64,000 nt of DNA from positions 1 to 64,000 of the forward strand of contig NZ_JANXWG010000053.1 of the NCBI RefSeq assembly GCF_025351285.1, given 5' to 3'. Below, one piece after another: positions 43,901 to 52,153 of the stretch; within the stretch, counting starts at the first letter, position 1, and every line of letters begins with the position of its first letter. The position numbers were made by a program, and so were the translations under genes. Source of the stretch: Novosphingobium sp. GTDB lineage: Bacteria > Pseudomonadota > Alphaproteobacteria > Sphingomonadales > Sphingomonadaceae. The notes below the pieces were generated by a model. It searched no databases. It had not been told where the DNA came from and saw nothing but the letters and a program-made list of their open reading frames with translations.

Positions 43901-44565
43901 GCGCCGATCTCCGCCGCTAACCGTGCCGCCAGCGCCGCCGATTGCGCCGCATCCTCACCCGGTTCACTGCGCAGCCACAGGGCCGCGCCGCCGATTTCGG
44001 ACAGCGTCATCGGGGCAAGGTGCGGGGCGGGCAAGCCCGCTTCCAGCCCCGCGATCAGCGCCGCGCCACAGCGATAGCCGGCCAGTTCCAGCCCTTCGCT
44101 CCGCCCCAGCGCCAGCAGGTCCTCGAGCCGCTCTTCGCGCCCCGCCTCGCGCGCGGCGATCGTTCGCGCCCGCAACAACTGTCGCAACAGCCCGGCGCCC
44201 TTCGCGGGTTCGAGCGCCCAGCCGGGCAGGTCGGGTGCCACCAGCGCACCACCACGCAAGGCCAGCACATGAGTTGTGCCGAAGTGCGCGGCTGCCCGCG
44301 CCATGGCGACACGCCAGCTATCCAGTGATTGCGCCGAAAAATCCGCCAGGCTTTCGTTGCAGCCGGGCAGGTCGGGCAACATCGCGTCGATCCCGTGCGT
44401 GTCGAGCGCGCGGATCGTTTCGACCAGCATGCGCCGCGTGCGGTTCATTTCCTCGAACAACGCCGGCACGATCAGCACGCAGGCGGCGCGCCCGGTGCGA
44501 TACCCGAATGCGTATTCGGTCGCCCCGCAACGATCGGGCGAGGGGCAGGGCCATTCGAGGGTCAC
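43897..44565 (-). CDS. Hydrolase 2, exosortase A system-associated
   Basis: A 222-residue alpha/beta-hydrolase-like protein (TIGR03101-like) that pairs with hydrolase 1 in XrtA loci. It begins at GTG 44565 (VTLEWPCPSPDRCGAT) and contains LIVPALFEEMNRTRRMLVET and HVLALRGGALVAPDLPGW, where a classic GxSxG is replaced by ALRGGAL, so catalysis is uncertain. It overlaps hydrolase 1 by 4 bases and starts 19 bases after the acyl carrier protein gene. Confidence 0.83.
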   Translation of the reverse strand: MTLEWPCPSPDRCGATEYAFGYRTGRAACVLIVPALFEEMNRTRRMLVETIRALDTHGIDAMLPDLPGCNESLADFSAQSLDSWRVAMARAAAHFGTTHVLALRGGALVAPDLPGWALEPAKGAGLLRQLLRARTIAAREAGREERLEDLLALGRSEGLELAGYRCGAALIAGLEAGLPAPHLAPMTLSEIGGAALWLRSEPGEDAAQSAALAARLAAEIGA

Positions 44566-44584
44566 GTCGGCCCGGTCCGTCTAC

Positions 44585-44863
44585 TCAGCCAGCCACGCGC
44601 TTGGCGGTCACGAACGCCAGCAGATTGCCATAATTTTCAAGAAGTTCGCCATCGACTTCATCATCGTCGATGACAATGTTGAGCCGATCCTCGATCTCGG
44701 TCAGCAAGCCCGCCACCGCCATCGAATCGAGTTCGGGCAGCGTGCCGAACAGCCCGGTATCGGGCGTGATCGTGGCGGTGTGGGCGGGCGAAAGGCCCAG
44801 CACATCGCCCAATACGCGGCGCAAGGTGCCGTCGATCGCATCGTCGTTTCCGGTAACCGTCAT
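44585..44863 (-). CDS. Acyl carrier protein
   Basis: A 92-residue acidic carrier protein of the exosortase A locus. The phosphopantetheine serine lies in ELDSMAVAGL. Helices match the four-helix carrier fold. The ligase and decarboxylase across the divergent promoter suggest it carries an amino-acid-derived acyl group used to decorate the polysaccharide; that role is inferred from context. ATG 44863 is followed by 19 bases to hydrolase 2 after the stop. Confidence 0.87.
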   Translation of the reverse strand: MTVTGNDDAIDGTLRRVLGDVLGLSPAHTATITPDTGLFGTLPELDSMAVAGLLTEIEDRLNIVIDDDEVDGELLENYGNLLAFVTAKRVAG

Positions 44864-44901
44864 GCGTAGATCCCAAATCCTGCCATTAAATCCCGCTGGC
44901 C

Positions 44902-45921
44902 CTAAGCGGGCGTTTGTCGCGAAACAAGGCGCTTGGCCAGCAACCTGGCCAACCGAGGCCAGTTGCCCGGCCAGCCTGGACGCAGCATTTCGAGCCGATA
45001 GCGCGGGCGCATCGCTTCCATCCAGTCGCGCTTGTAGCCATCGGTGCCCGTGCCGAAATCGACCAGGTTCACCCGGTCGACGTCGATCACATGCTCGAAC
45101 AGCGCGGCGGACAATGTGGTGCCCGGCGAGAGCGGCTTCGAGGCTTCGGTATGCGCCAGCTTGTGGATGAAGGCCGTGCCGCCCTCCACCGTCCAGAACT
45201 GCGCCGCCACGGGCACGCCATCGGCGCGCGCAAGACCCAGCCGCAACCGCCCGGCCGCACCTTCGGCTTCGGCAAAGCGGCGCAGGAACGCGGGGCTGCC
45301 TTCCTCGGGCTTCCAGCTTTGCGCATAGATGGCTTCGTAGGCGGCCCAGCTATCGGGATTGAAGCGGGTTTCGATTGAAACCGCAACCTTGCTGGCCTTG
45401 CGCTTGAGCGTGGTGCGCAATGGGCCGGGGCGCGCGGCGAGGTAATCGGCAAAGCTGCGTCCGTTCACCGGCAACACATGGTTTTCGTCGCACGGTTCGC
45501 GGAACACGGCCCAGCCGGCCTGGCGGAACGCGGTTTGCAAAAGCGTGGCTTCGCCGTTCTCGTCGGGTAGCGGGAACAGCATGATATGCGGCGATTGCCC
45601 CGCAAGATCGGTGGCAAGCGCGCCGATCAGCGTCGCGGCATCGGCCCCGGGGGTGACCAGCGGGGCGAGCCGGAAGCTGTACCAGTTGACCAGTCCTTCG
45701 ACCCGGCGCGCCTTGCGCGTCAGCGGCAGGACCGCGCGCGCTTTGCCAGCCTGGGCAACCGCGATCAGCGGCAGGATATCGGCTTCCTCGACCAGCAGCC
45801 GCCACCATTCGAGCCGATCGAATGGCGTGGAATCGGGGCCGGGCGACAGCAGCGCCATCAACGCGGCATCGCCTTGGACTTCCTTAAGATCGTCGTGATA
45901 AGCGACGTTCACCAAATTCAT
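44902..45921 (-). CDS. GNAT/FemAB-like N-acyltransferase
   Basis: A 339-residue protein with a BioF2-like acyltransferase fold (acetyltransf_6), related to FemAB enzymes. Segments such as RTTLKRKASKVAVSIETRFN, WEAIYAQSWKPEEG-like YEAIYAQSWKPEEGSPA and VNLVDFGTGTDGYKRDWMEA match the family. It is first in the leftward XrtA arm, sharing a 28-base divergent gap with the acyl-CoA ligase. It probably transfers an acyl or aminoacyl group; a second FemAB-type gene lies at 56097. Confidence 0.85.
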   Translation of the reverse strand: MNLVNVAYHDDLKEVQGDAALMALLSPGPDSTPFDRLEWWRLLVEEADILPLIAVAQAGKARAVLPLTRKARRVEGLVNWYSFRLAPLVTPGADAATLIGALATDLAGQSPHIMLFPLPDENGEATLLQTAFRQAGWAVFREPCDENHVLPVNGRSFADYLAARPGPLRTTLKRKASKVAVSIETRFNPDSWAAYEAIYAQSWKPEEGSPAFLRRFAEAEGAAGRLRLGLARADGVPVAAQFWTVEGGTAFIHKLAHTEASKPLSPGTTLSAALFEHVIDVDRVNLVDFGTGTDGYKRDWMEAMRPRYRLEMLRPGWPGNWPRLARLLAKRLVSRQTPA

Positions 45922-45949
45922 TGTCCCTGTCCTTTGCGGAGCCTTCGCC

Positions 45950-47479
45950 TTGCGCGCCGACCCGAACTCCCAGCCCGATGGCCAACCCCGCCCGATCGAT
46001 CACCTGCCGTTATGCGGCAAGGATGAAGCGGTGGCGCTGGTGCTCCGTTCGGGACCGCTTAGCTACCAGGCGTTAAATGCACGTGTAGGTTTGCTTGCGG
46101 CCTGGCTCGCGGAGACCATTCCGGAACCCGGTTCGCGCGTCGCGACGTGGCTGCCCAAGAGCGAACTGGCCTGCCTGATGCCTTTGGCAGCAGTGCGCGC
46201 CGGGCTGGTGCACGTGCCGGTCAACCCGCTGCTCAAGCGCGCGCAAGTTGCACACATCCTGGCCGATAGCGGCGCCAAGCTGCTGATTTCAAATGGTGCG
46301 CGGCTGGATTCGCTGGCGTTGGGAGACGCAGGCAATGCGACTTGCATCGAGGAACAGGCGGTCTGGAACGCGGCTGCGACACTCGGCAAGACGCTCGGAC
46401 CAAGTTATGCGCCAACCGACGATCTGGCCGCGATCCTCTATACCAGCGGATCGACCGGCAAGCCCAAGGGTGTGATGCTCAGTCACGCGAACTTGTGGCT
46501 GGGAGCGGTCAGCGTTGCATATTACCTTAAGATCGCGCCCGATGACCGGGTGCTGGCGGTCATGCCGCTGTCGTTCGATTACGGCCAGAACCAGTTGCTG
46601 TCGTCCTGGTACGCGGGTGCGAGCGTGGTGCCGCTCGATTACCTGGTTCCGCGCGATGTGGTGAAGGCGGTGGAGCGGCATGGCGTCACCACGCTGGGCG
46701 CGGTGCCGCCGCTGTGGCTCTCGCTGGTCGAGCAGGACTGGCCGGCCGAAACCGCCGCGAAGCTGCGCCGGCTGACGAATACCGGCGGCGCGTTGACCGA
46801 ATCTCTGGTGCGGCGGCTGCGCGGGCAGTTTCCGCAGGCCGATCTTTACGCGATGTACGGGCTGACCGAGGCGTTCAGATCGACGTATCTCGATCCCGCG
46901 CTGGTCGATGCCAACCCGACCTCGATCGGTAGCGCGATTCCCTTCGCCGAAATAATGGTCGTGGCCGACGACGGCACCGAGGCTCTGTCCGATCAGGAAG
47001 GCGAACTGGTCCACGCCGGGCCGCTGGTGGCGCAAGGCTATTGGCAGGACGAGGCACGCACGGCCGAGCGATTCCGGCCAGCGCCGGCGTTCTCGAAGCT
47101 GGGTGGCATGGCGGTGTGGTCGGGCGATCGCGTGCGGCGCGATGCGGCAGGGTTGCTGCATTTCGTCGGGCGGCGCGATGCGATGATCAAGACGTCTGGC
47201 AACCGGGTCAGCCCACAGGAAGTCGAGGACGCGGCGATCGTGACCGGGCTGGTGGCCGAAGCGGTGGCGCTGGGCGTGGCCGACGAGAAGCTGGGCGCGG
47301 CGATCCATCTGGTGGTGCGGGCGGCGGAAGGGGCCGATCGTGATGCGCTCGTTCCGGCTCTGGCGCGGACCTTGCCCAACTTCATGGTGCCGCGCGCGGT
47401 GCATTGGCGCGAGGCGATGCCGATCGGGCCGAATGGCAAGATCGACCGCGTGGCGCTGGCGGCGGAGCTTGCTGCGTGA
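45950..47479 (+). CDS. Acyl-CoA ligase (AMP-forming), exosortase A system-associated
   Basis: A 509-residue adenylate-forming ligase (TIGR03098-like). The P-loop AILYTSGSTGKPKGVMLSHA, the DLYAMYGLTEAF motif and the hinge VGRRDAMIKTSGNRVSPQEV are intact, so it should activate a carboxylate with ATP. It starts at TTG 45950, with GGAG 8 bases upstream. The PLP decarboxylase overlaps its stop (GTGA). In XrtA loci this pair is thought to prepare a small molecule for the carrier protein. Confidence 0.9.
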   Translation: MRADPNSQPDGQPRPIDHLPLCGKDEAVALVLRSGPLSYQALNARVGLLAAWLAETIPEPGSRVATWLPKSELACLMPLAAVRAGLVHVPVNPLLKRAQVAHILADSGAKLLISNGARLDSLALGDAGNATCIEEQAVWNAAATLGKTLGPSYAPTDDLAAILYTSGSTGKPKGVMLSHANLWLGAVSVAYYLKIAPDDRVLAVMPLSFDYGQNQLLSSWYAGASVVPLDYLVPRDVVKAVERHGVTTLGAVPPLWLSLVEQDWPAETAAKLRRLTNTGGALTESLVRRLRGQFPQADLYAMYGLTEAFRSTYLDPALVDANPTSIGSAIPFAEIMVVADDGTEALSDQEGELVHAGPLVAQGYWQDEARTAERFRPAPAFSKLGGMAVWSGDRVRRDAAGLLHFVGRRDAMIKTSGNRVSPQEVEDAAIVTGLVAEAVALGVADEKLGAAIHLVVRAAEGADRDALVPALARTLPNFMVPRAVHWREAMPIGPNGKIDRVALAAELAA

Positions 47480-48714
47480 AGCCGCCCAATCCTAAACCAC
47501 TGGGCCCTATTCCGCCCGGTTTTGCCGCGATCGATGGCGAACTTGCGATCGGTGGGTGCAAGGCGAGCGATCTGGCGGCTGAAATGGGCACGCCACTGTT
47601 CGTCTATGCGCGTGATCGGTTGACCGAGCGTGTTGCCGCCTTGCGCGCGGCGATGCCGACGCGGCTGGCGATCCATTATGCGGTGAAAGCCAATCCGTTC
47701 GAGCCCGTGCTGCGGCATCTGGCGCCGCTGGTCGATGGCTTCGACATCGCTTCGGGCGGTGAACTGGCGATCGTGCAGGCGGCAGGGATCGATCCTGCGC
47801 GAGTCAGCTTCGCCGGGCCGGGCAAGCGCGATGCCGAGCTTGAGGCGGCGATTGCGGCGGGCGTCACGCTCAATTGCGAGTCGGAAGGCGAAGCGGATCG
47901 CACGCTCGCCATTTCCGCCCGGCTGGGCAAGGCACCGCGCATGGCGATTCGGGTGAACCCCGATTTCGACCTCAAGGGTTCGGGCATGAAGATGGGCGGC
48001 GGCGCCAAGCAATTCGGCGTGGATGAAGATCGCGTGCCCGCGCTGGCGCGGCGCCTGATCGCGGCCGGGGTAGAGTGGCGCGGGTTTCACATCTTCGCCG
48101 GATCGCAGGCGCTGAGTGCCGAAGCGATCATCGATACGCAGGCGCAGACGATCGCGCTGGCTGCGCGGCTGGCGGAGGAAAGCGGCGCGGCGCTGCTGCA
48201 TTGCAACCTGGGTGGCGGGTTCGGTATTCCCTATTTTCCGGGCGATACGCCGGTAGACATTGCAGCGATCGGGGCTGCGCTGGGTGATCGGTTCGCGGAT
48301 CTGCCCGAGGTGCTGCGTGAGACGAGGTTCTGCATCGAACTCGGCCGCTATCTGGCTGGCGAATCAGGCGTTTACCTGACACGGATCGTCGACCGCAAGG
48401 AAAGCCACGGCGAGGTGTTCCTTGTCACCGACGGGGGATTGCATCACCAGTTGGCGGCAAGTGGCAACTTCGGGACCGTGGTGCGGCGCAATTACCCCAG
48501 CGCCATCGCGACGCGCTTCGGCGCTGAACCCGGCGAAGAAGCCTCGATCGTCGGCTGCCTGTGCACCCCGCTCGACCGGCTGGCCGACAAGGGCCATTTC
48601 CCCCGCGCGGAAGTCGGTGATCTGGTCGCGGTGTTCTGCGCGGGGGCTTATGGTGCCAGCGCCAGCCCGGCGCAGTTCCTGGGGCAGGGGCCGGCGACGG
48701 AAGTCCTAGTCTGA
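47476..48714 (+). CDS. PLP-dependent decarboxylase, exosortase A system-associated
   Basis: A 412-residue fold-type III PLP decarboxylase (TIGR03099-like, related to diaminopimelate/ornithine decarboxylases). The PLP lysine is in IHYAVKANPF, and GFDIASGGE, HCNLGGGFGIPYF and ELGRYLAGESGVYL are conserved. It starts at GTG 47476 overlapping the ligase stop. Together with the ligase and carrier protein it suggests an amino-acid-derived adduct for the exopolysaccharide; the actual substrate is unknown. Confidence 0.9.
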   Translation: MKPPNPKPLGPIPPGFAAIDGELAIGGCKASDLAAEMGTPLFVYARDRLTERVAALRAAMPTRLAIHYAVKANPFEPVLRHLAPLVDGFDIASGGELAIVQAAGIDPARVSFAGPGKRDAELEAAIAAGVTLNCESEGEADRTLAISARLGKAPRMAIRVNPDFDLKGSGMKMGGGAKQFGVDEDRVPALARRLIAAGVEWRGFHIFAGSQALSAEAIIDTQAQTIALAARLAEESGAALLHCNLGGGFGIPYFPGDTPVDIAAIGAALGDRFADLPEVLRETRFCIELGRYLAGESGVYLTRIVDRKESHGEVFLVTDGGLHHQLAASGNFGTVVRRNYPSAIATRFGAEPGEEASIVGCLCTPLDRLADKGHFPRAEVGDLVAVFCAGAYGASASPAQFLGQGPATEVLV

Positions 48715-48898
48715 AAACCCGTTCCGCTGTCCCGCGATGGGACGGCTTTCACATATCGCTAACCACAATCCGTGCCGGGCTGGGAAAAGGCTAACGGTAT
48801 GTTCACCCTTTTTGGCGATAGCCGGTGTTGAAATGCAGTGATTTTCAGGCGCAGCACCAGCAGCGCAGAACGATCGCCGCGCATTACAAGGACCGGCT
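48715..48898. promoter_or_regulatory. Intergenic region before the XrtA export genes
   Basis: A 184-base spacer. GTCCC-GCGAT-GGGAC (48729-48743) may terminate the decarboxylase transcript. The rest should hold the promoter of the export operon, but I could not fix a -35/-10 pair or a sigma54 site with confidence. Confidence 0.4.
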
Positions 48899-49576
48899 AT
48901 GTTCCTGATTTCGCCGTCAAAGTCGCGCAGTTCCTGGCATCTGGGCAAGTTGCTCGCCGGTACGGCTGTTGCCAGCCTGGCGTTGTCGGGCTGCGCGGGC
49001 AGCGGCGGCGGCAGCACTGCGCAGCTTCCGCCGGCTTCGTTCGTGGCGATGCAGGAAGGCCCGGGCGAGGATTACCAGATCGGCCCGCTCGATGAATTGA
49101 CCGTGTTCGTGTGGCGCAATCCCGAACTTGGCGCAAAGGTCCAGGTGCGGCCCGACGGGCGCATCACTACGCCGCTGATCACCGACATGCCGGCGGTGGG
49201 CAAGACCCCGTCGATGCTGGCCGAGGACATCAAGCTTCAACTCAGCCAATATATCCAGGAGCCGATCGTTTCGGTGATCGTCGACAAGTTTGCGGGCACG
49301 TTCAGCCAGCAGGTGCGGATCGTGGGCGCCACGACCAAGCCCGCCTCGATCCCCTATCGCGCCAACATGACCGTGCTCGATGCGATGATCGCGGTGGGTG
49401 GCCTGTCCGAATACGCCGCGGGCAACCGCGCGCGGCTGGTGCGGTTCGACAAGCAATCGGGCACGCAGAAGGAATTCCGGCTGCGGCTGGCCGATCTGCT
49501 GCGCCGCGGCGATGCCAAGGCCAATGTCCTGCTCGTGCCCGGGGATGTGATCATCATCCCCGAGAGCACGTTCTGA
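48899..49576 (+). CDS. XrtA/PEP-CTERM exopolysaccharide export lipoprotein (Wza-like)
   Basis: A 225-residue outer-membrane polysaccharide export protein. The signal peptide ends in the lipobox LALSGC (C32). The Poly_export domain (EDYQIGPLDELTVFVWRNPE, VRPDGRITTPLITDMPAVGK) and an SLBB-like segment (QVRIVGATTKPASIPYRANM) follow; the protein is shorter than classical Wza, as usual for the XrtA subfamily (TIGR03027-like). It forms the outer-membrane channel with the Wzz-like protein encoded 10 bases downstream. Confidence 0.92.
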   Translation: MFLISPSKSRSSWHLGKLLAGTAVASLALSGCAGSGGGSTAQLPPASFVAMQEGPGEDYQIGPLDELTVFVWRNPELGAKVQVRPDGRITTPLITDMPAVGKTPSMLAEDIKLQLSQYIQEPIVSVIVDKFAGTFSQQVRIVGATTKPASIPYRANMTVLDAMIAVGGLSEYAAGNRARLVRFDKQSGTQKEFRLRLADLLRRGDAKANVLLVPGDVIIIPESTF

Positions 49577-49586
49577 GAACTCGCTG

Positions 49587-51122
49587 ATGGGATCGATCTA
49601 CGAAGAAGTGCGCATTGCGCTCCACGGGGTCTGGCACCGGCGCTGGCTGGCGATCGTGATCGCGTGGATGGTGTGCCTGCTCGGCTGGCTGGTGGTCGCG
49701 ATGGTGCCCAACAGCTATGAATCGAAATCGCGGCTTTACGTCCAGATGGACGACGTGCTGGCCGACCAGATCGGCATCGGGCAGGGCGACCGCAAGCGTG
49801 ACATGGACCGCGTGCGCCAGACGCTGACCAGCGCGCTCAACCTGGAAAAGGTCATCCGCAGCACGCGGCTGGGCGATCGCATCCATTCCGACAAGGAAAT
49901 GGAATCCGCAGTGCTGTCGCTGGGGCGGCAGATCAAGGTCGTCAACAGCCAGGACAACGTGTTCGAGATTTCCGCCACGTCGGGCGATGGCGGGCTGAAT
50001 GATTTGCAGAACGCCAAGCTGGCGCAAGGCATCGTCCAGAAGATGATCGACCTGTTCCGCGAGGAGAACCTTTCGGGCGGGCGCGGTGAAATGTCGAACA
50101 CGCTGGCGTTCATGGACAACCAACTGGCCGACAAGCAGAAGGATCTCGAAGCCGCCGAACAAAAGCGCCAGGCATTCGAGGCCAAGAACGCCGACGTGAT
50201 ACCGAGCGTCGGGGGCCTGGGCGTGTCGGGCCGGATCACCGCGACGCGTGATGAACTGCGCGGCATCGATGCCGATCTCAGCGCGGCGCAGAGCGCACTG
50301 GCGGCCATCAACGGTCAGCTCGCCGGCACCCCGCAGACCATCGCCGTCAGCGGCGCGGCTGGCGGCGCACGCGGGGCTTTGGCGCAGGCGCAGGGCGATC
50401 TCGCCTCGATGCGCGCCCGCGGGATGACCGACGATCACCCCGACGTGATCACGATGAAGAACCAGATCGCCAGCCTGACCCGATCCGCCGCAGCCGAAGC
50501 GGCGCATGGCACGGTCAGCGGCACGCCCAATCCGGCGTATAGTTCGCTGATCTCGATCCGCACAGACCGGCAGGCCTCGATTGCCAGCTTGTCCGCGCGC
50601 AAGGCGGCGTTGCAAAGCGAACTGACGCAGCTTGGCGCCAAGCAATATGCCGAGCCGGCGGTCGCCGCCGAAGCATCGCGCATCAACCGCGATTACGACG
50701 TGCTCAAGTCGGGCTACGACAAGCTGCTCAAGGACCGCGAAGCGCTGCGGCTGCGCGGCCAGGTCGACAACGAGCGCAATTCGATCAAGTTCGAAGTGGT
50801 CGATCCGCCGAGCACGCCGCGCAGTCCGATCGCACCCAACCGCCCGCTGCTGCTGCTGCTGGTGCTGGTGATCGGCGTGGGCGCTGGCGGCGGTGCGGCC
50901 TTCGCGCTGGGGCAGTTGCGGTCGAACTTTGCCACTGTCGGCCAGCTTGAACGCGCCACCGGAATGCCCGTGCTCGGCTCGATCTCGCAGACATTGACCC
51001 GCGCCGCGCGCGGCCAGCGGATGCGCTATCTCCAGTATTTTGCGGGCGCCTGCTTCGGCCTGGTGGCTGTTTTCGTGCTGCTGATGGGCATCGAATTCAT
51101 GAAGCGCGGGATGGTGGCATGA
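49587..51122 (+). CDS. XrtA system polysaccharide chain-length determinant (Wzz-like)
   Basis: A 511-residue polysaccharide co-polymerase (TIGR03007-like). A first transmembrane helix (WLAIVIAWMVCLLGWLVVAM, ~20-40) precedes a long periplasmic region with coiled coils (NQLADKQKDLEAAEQKRQAF, RASIASLSARKAALQSELTQ region). A helix near 425-445 (LLLLLVLVIGVGAGGGAAF) and a final one at the C-terminus (FAGACFGLVAVFVLLMGIEF) close it. It controls polymer length and works with the tyrosine kinase whose gene overlaps by 4 bases. Confidence 0.92.
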   Translation: MGSIYEEVRIALHGVWHRRWLAIVIAWMVCLLGWLVVAMVPNSYESKSRLYVQMDDVLADQIGIGQGDRKRDMDRVRQTLTSALNLEKVIRSTRLGDRIHSDKEMESAVLSLGRQIKVVNSQDNVFEISATSGDGGLNDLQNAKLAQGIVQKMIDLFREENLSGGRGEMSNTLAFMDNQLADKQKDLEAAEQKRQAFEAKNADVIPSVGGLGVSGRITATRDELRGIDADLSAAQSALAAINGQLAGTPQTIAVSGAAGGARGALAQAQGDLASMRARGMTDDHPDVITMKNQIASLTRSAAAEAAHGTVSGTPNPAYSSLISIRTDRQASIASLSARKAALQSELTQLGAKQYAEPAVAAEASRINRDYDVLKSGYDKLLKDREALRLRGQVDNERNSIKFEVVDPPSTPRSPIAPNRPLLLLLVLVIGVGAGGGAAFALGQLRSNFATVGQLERATGMPVLGSISQTLTRAARGQRMRYLQYFAGACFGLVAVFVLLMGIEFMKRGMVA

Positions 51123-52153
51123 CCGAACAGACCAGAATCCCGGTGCCCGACGCCGATGTGCTGCCAACCGGCACGCAACCGCGCGGTGGATCCCTGATCG
51201 AGCGCGCCGCGGGTCGTGCAACGCTGGCGGCGGCGCCGCCACCCGTGCTGCCCCTGGGCCAGCCGCGTCGTCCGGTCGTGGCCGCGGCGATCGCCCGTGC
51301 CGAGGCGCCCGAAGTTTCGCCTTCGGTGCCACAAAGCGAGCCTGCTCCAGCTACGCCCACAGCAACAGCCGCGCCGCGCAGGCACACCGGCCCGCGTATG
51401 CGGATCGATCGCGCACATTTGCGCGAACAGTGCCTGATCGAACCCGACGGCCCGGTTACCGGGCTGCTTGAGGAATTCCGCATCATCAAGCGGCAATTGC
51501 TGCTGACGGTATCCGAAGCGCGCGGCACCGAGGACGCCTCGGTGGGGCGCCGCATCCTGATCTGCTCGGCGCATCCTGGCGAGGGCAAGACTTTCTGCGC
51601 GGTCAACCTGGCGCTGTCGATCGCGGCTGAAAAGAACAACGAAGTCCTGCTGGTCGACGCCGATATCGCCAAGCCGAGCGTGCTTTCGACGCTGGGTTTG
51701 CCGGGCGGGCCGGGGCTGATGGACGCGCTCGCCGATCCGAACATCGCGGTCGAGGACTGCATCATGGCGACCGATATTCCGGGCTTCTACGTGCTGCCTG
51801 CGGGCAACCAGACAGGATCGGACACCGAATACCTCGCTTCGGCCCGGACCGAAGACGTGCTGGACCGGCTCGATCGGGCGATTTTGAGTGATTGGGACGC
51901 AGGGCGTCCGGGGCGCAACCGCATCGTGATCTTCGATTCGCCGCCCGCACTGGCCGCGTCTCCGGCGTCCGAACTGGCCATGCATGTCGGGCAAGCAGTC
52001 ATGGTCGTGCGCGCCGATCGCACCGGCGAGGCGGCGCTGCGCGATGCGCTCAACATCCTGTCGGGCTGCGACGACATTCGCCTGCTGCTCAATTGCACCA
52101 AGTTTTCCCCCACCGGCCGGGCCTTCGGCTCCTATTACGGGTACAAGGAATGA
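51119..52153 (+). CDS. XrtA-associated tyrosine autokinase (CpsD/CapB-like)
   Basis: A 344-residue cytoplasmic BY-kinase (TIGR03018-like). After a Pro/Ala-rich N-terminus of ~90 residues, Walker A is SAHPGEGKTF (150-159), Walker A' is LLVDADIAKPS (177-187) and Walker B is IVIFDSPPA. The short C-terminal tyrosine tail is SYYGYKE. It should phosphorylate itself and control the co-polymerase. Its start and stop overlap the flanking genes as ATGA on both sides. Confidence 0.91.
   Translation: MTEQTRIPVPDADVLPTGTQPRGGSLIERAAGRATLAAAPPPVLPLGQPRRPVVAAAIARAEAPEVSPSVPQSEPAPATPTATAAPRRHTGPRMRIDRAHLREQCLIEPDGPVTGLLEEFRIIKRQLLLTVSEARGTEDASVGRRILICSAHPGEGKTFCAVNLALSIAAEKNNEVLLVDADIAKPSVLSTLGLPGGPGLMDALADPNIAVEDCIMATDIPGFYVLPAGNQTGSDTEYLASARTEDVLDRLDRAILSDWDAGRPGRNRIVIFDSPPALAASPASELAMHVGQAVMVVRADRTGEAALRDALNILSGCDDIRLLLNCTKFSPTGRAFGSYYGYKE

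Noticed and set aside
48715-48898. Sigma54 promoter for the XrtA export operon
   Set aside because: No GG-N10-GC element with acceptable flanks could be found.
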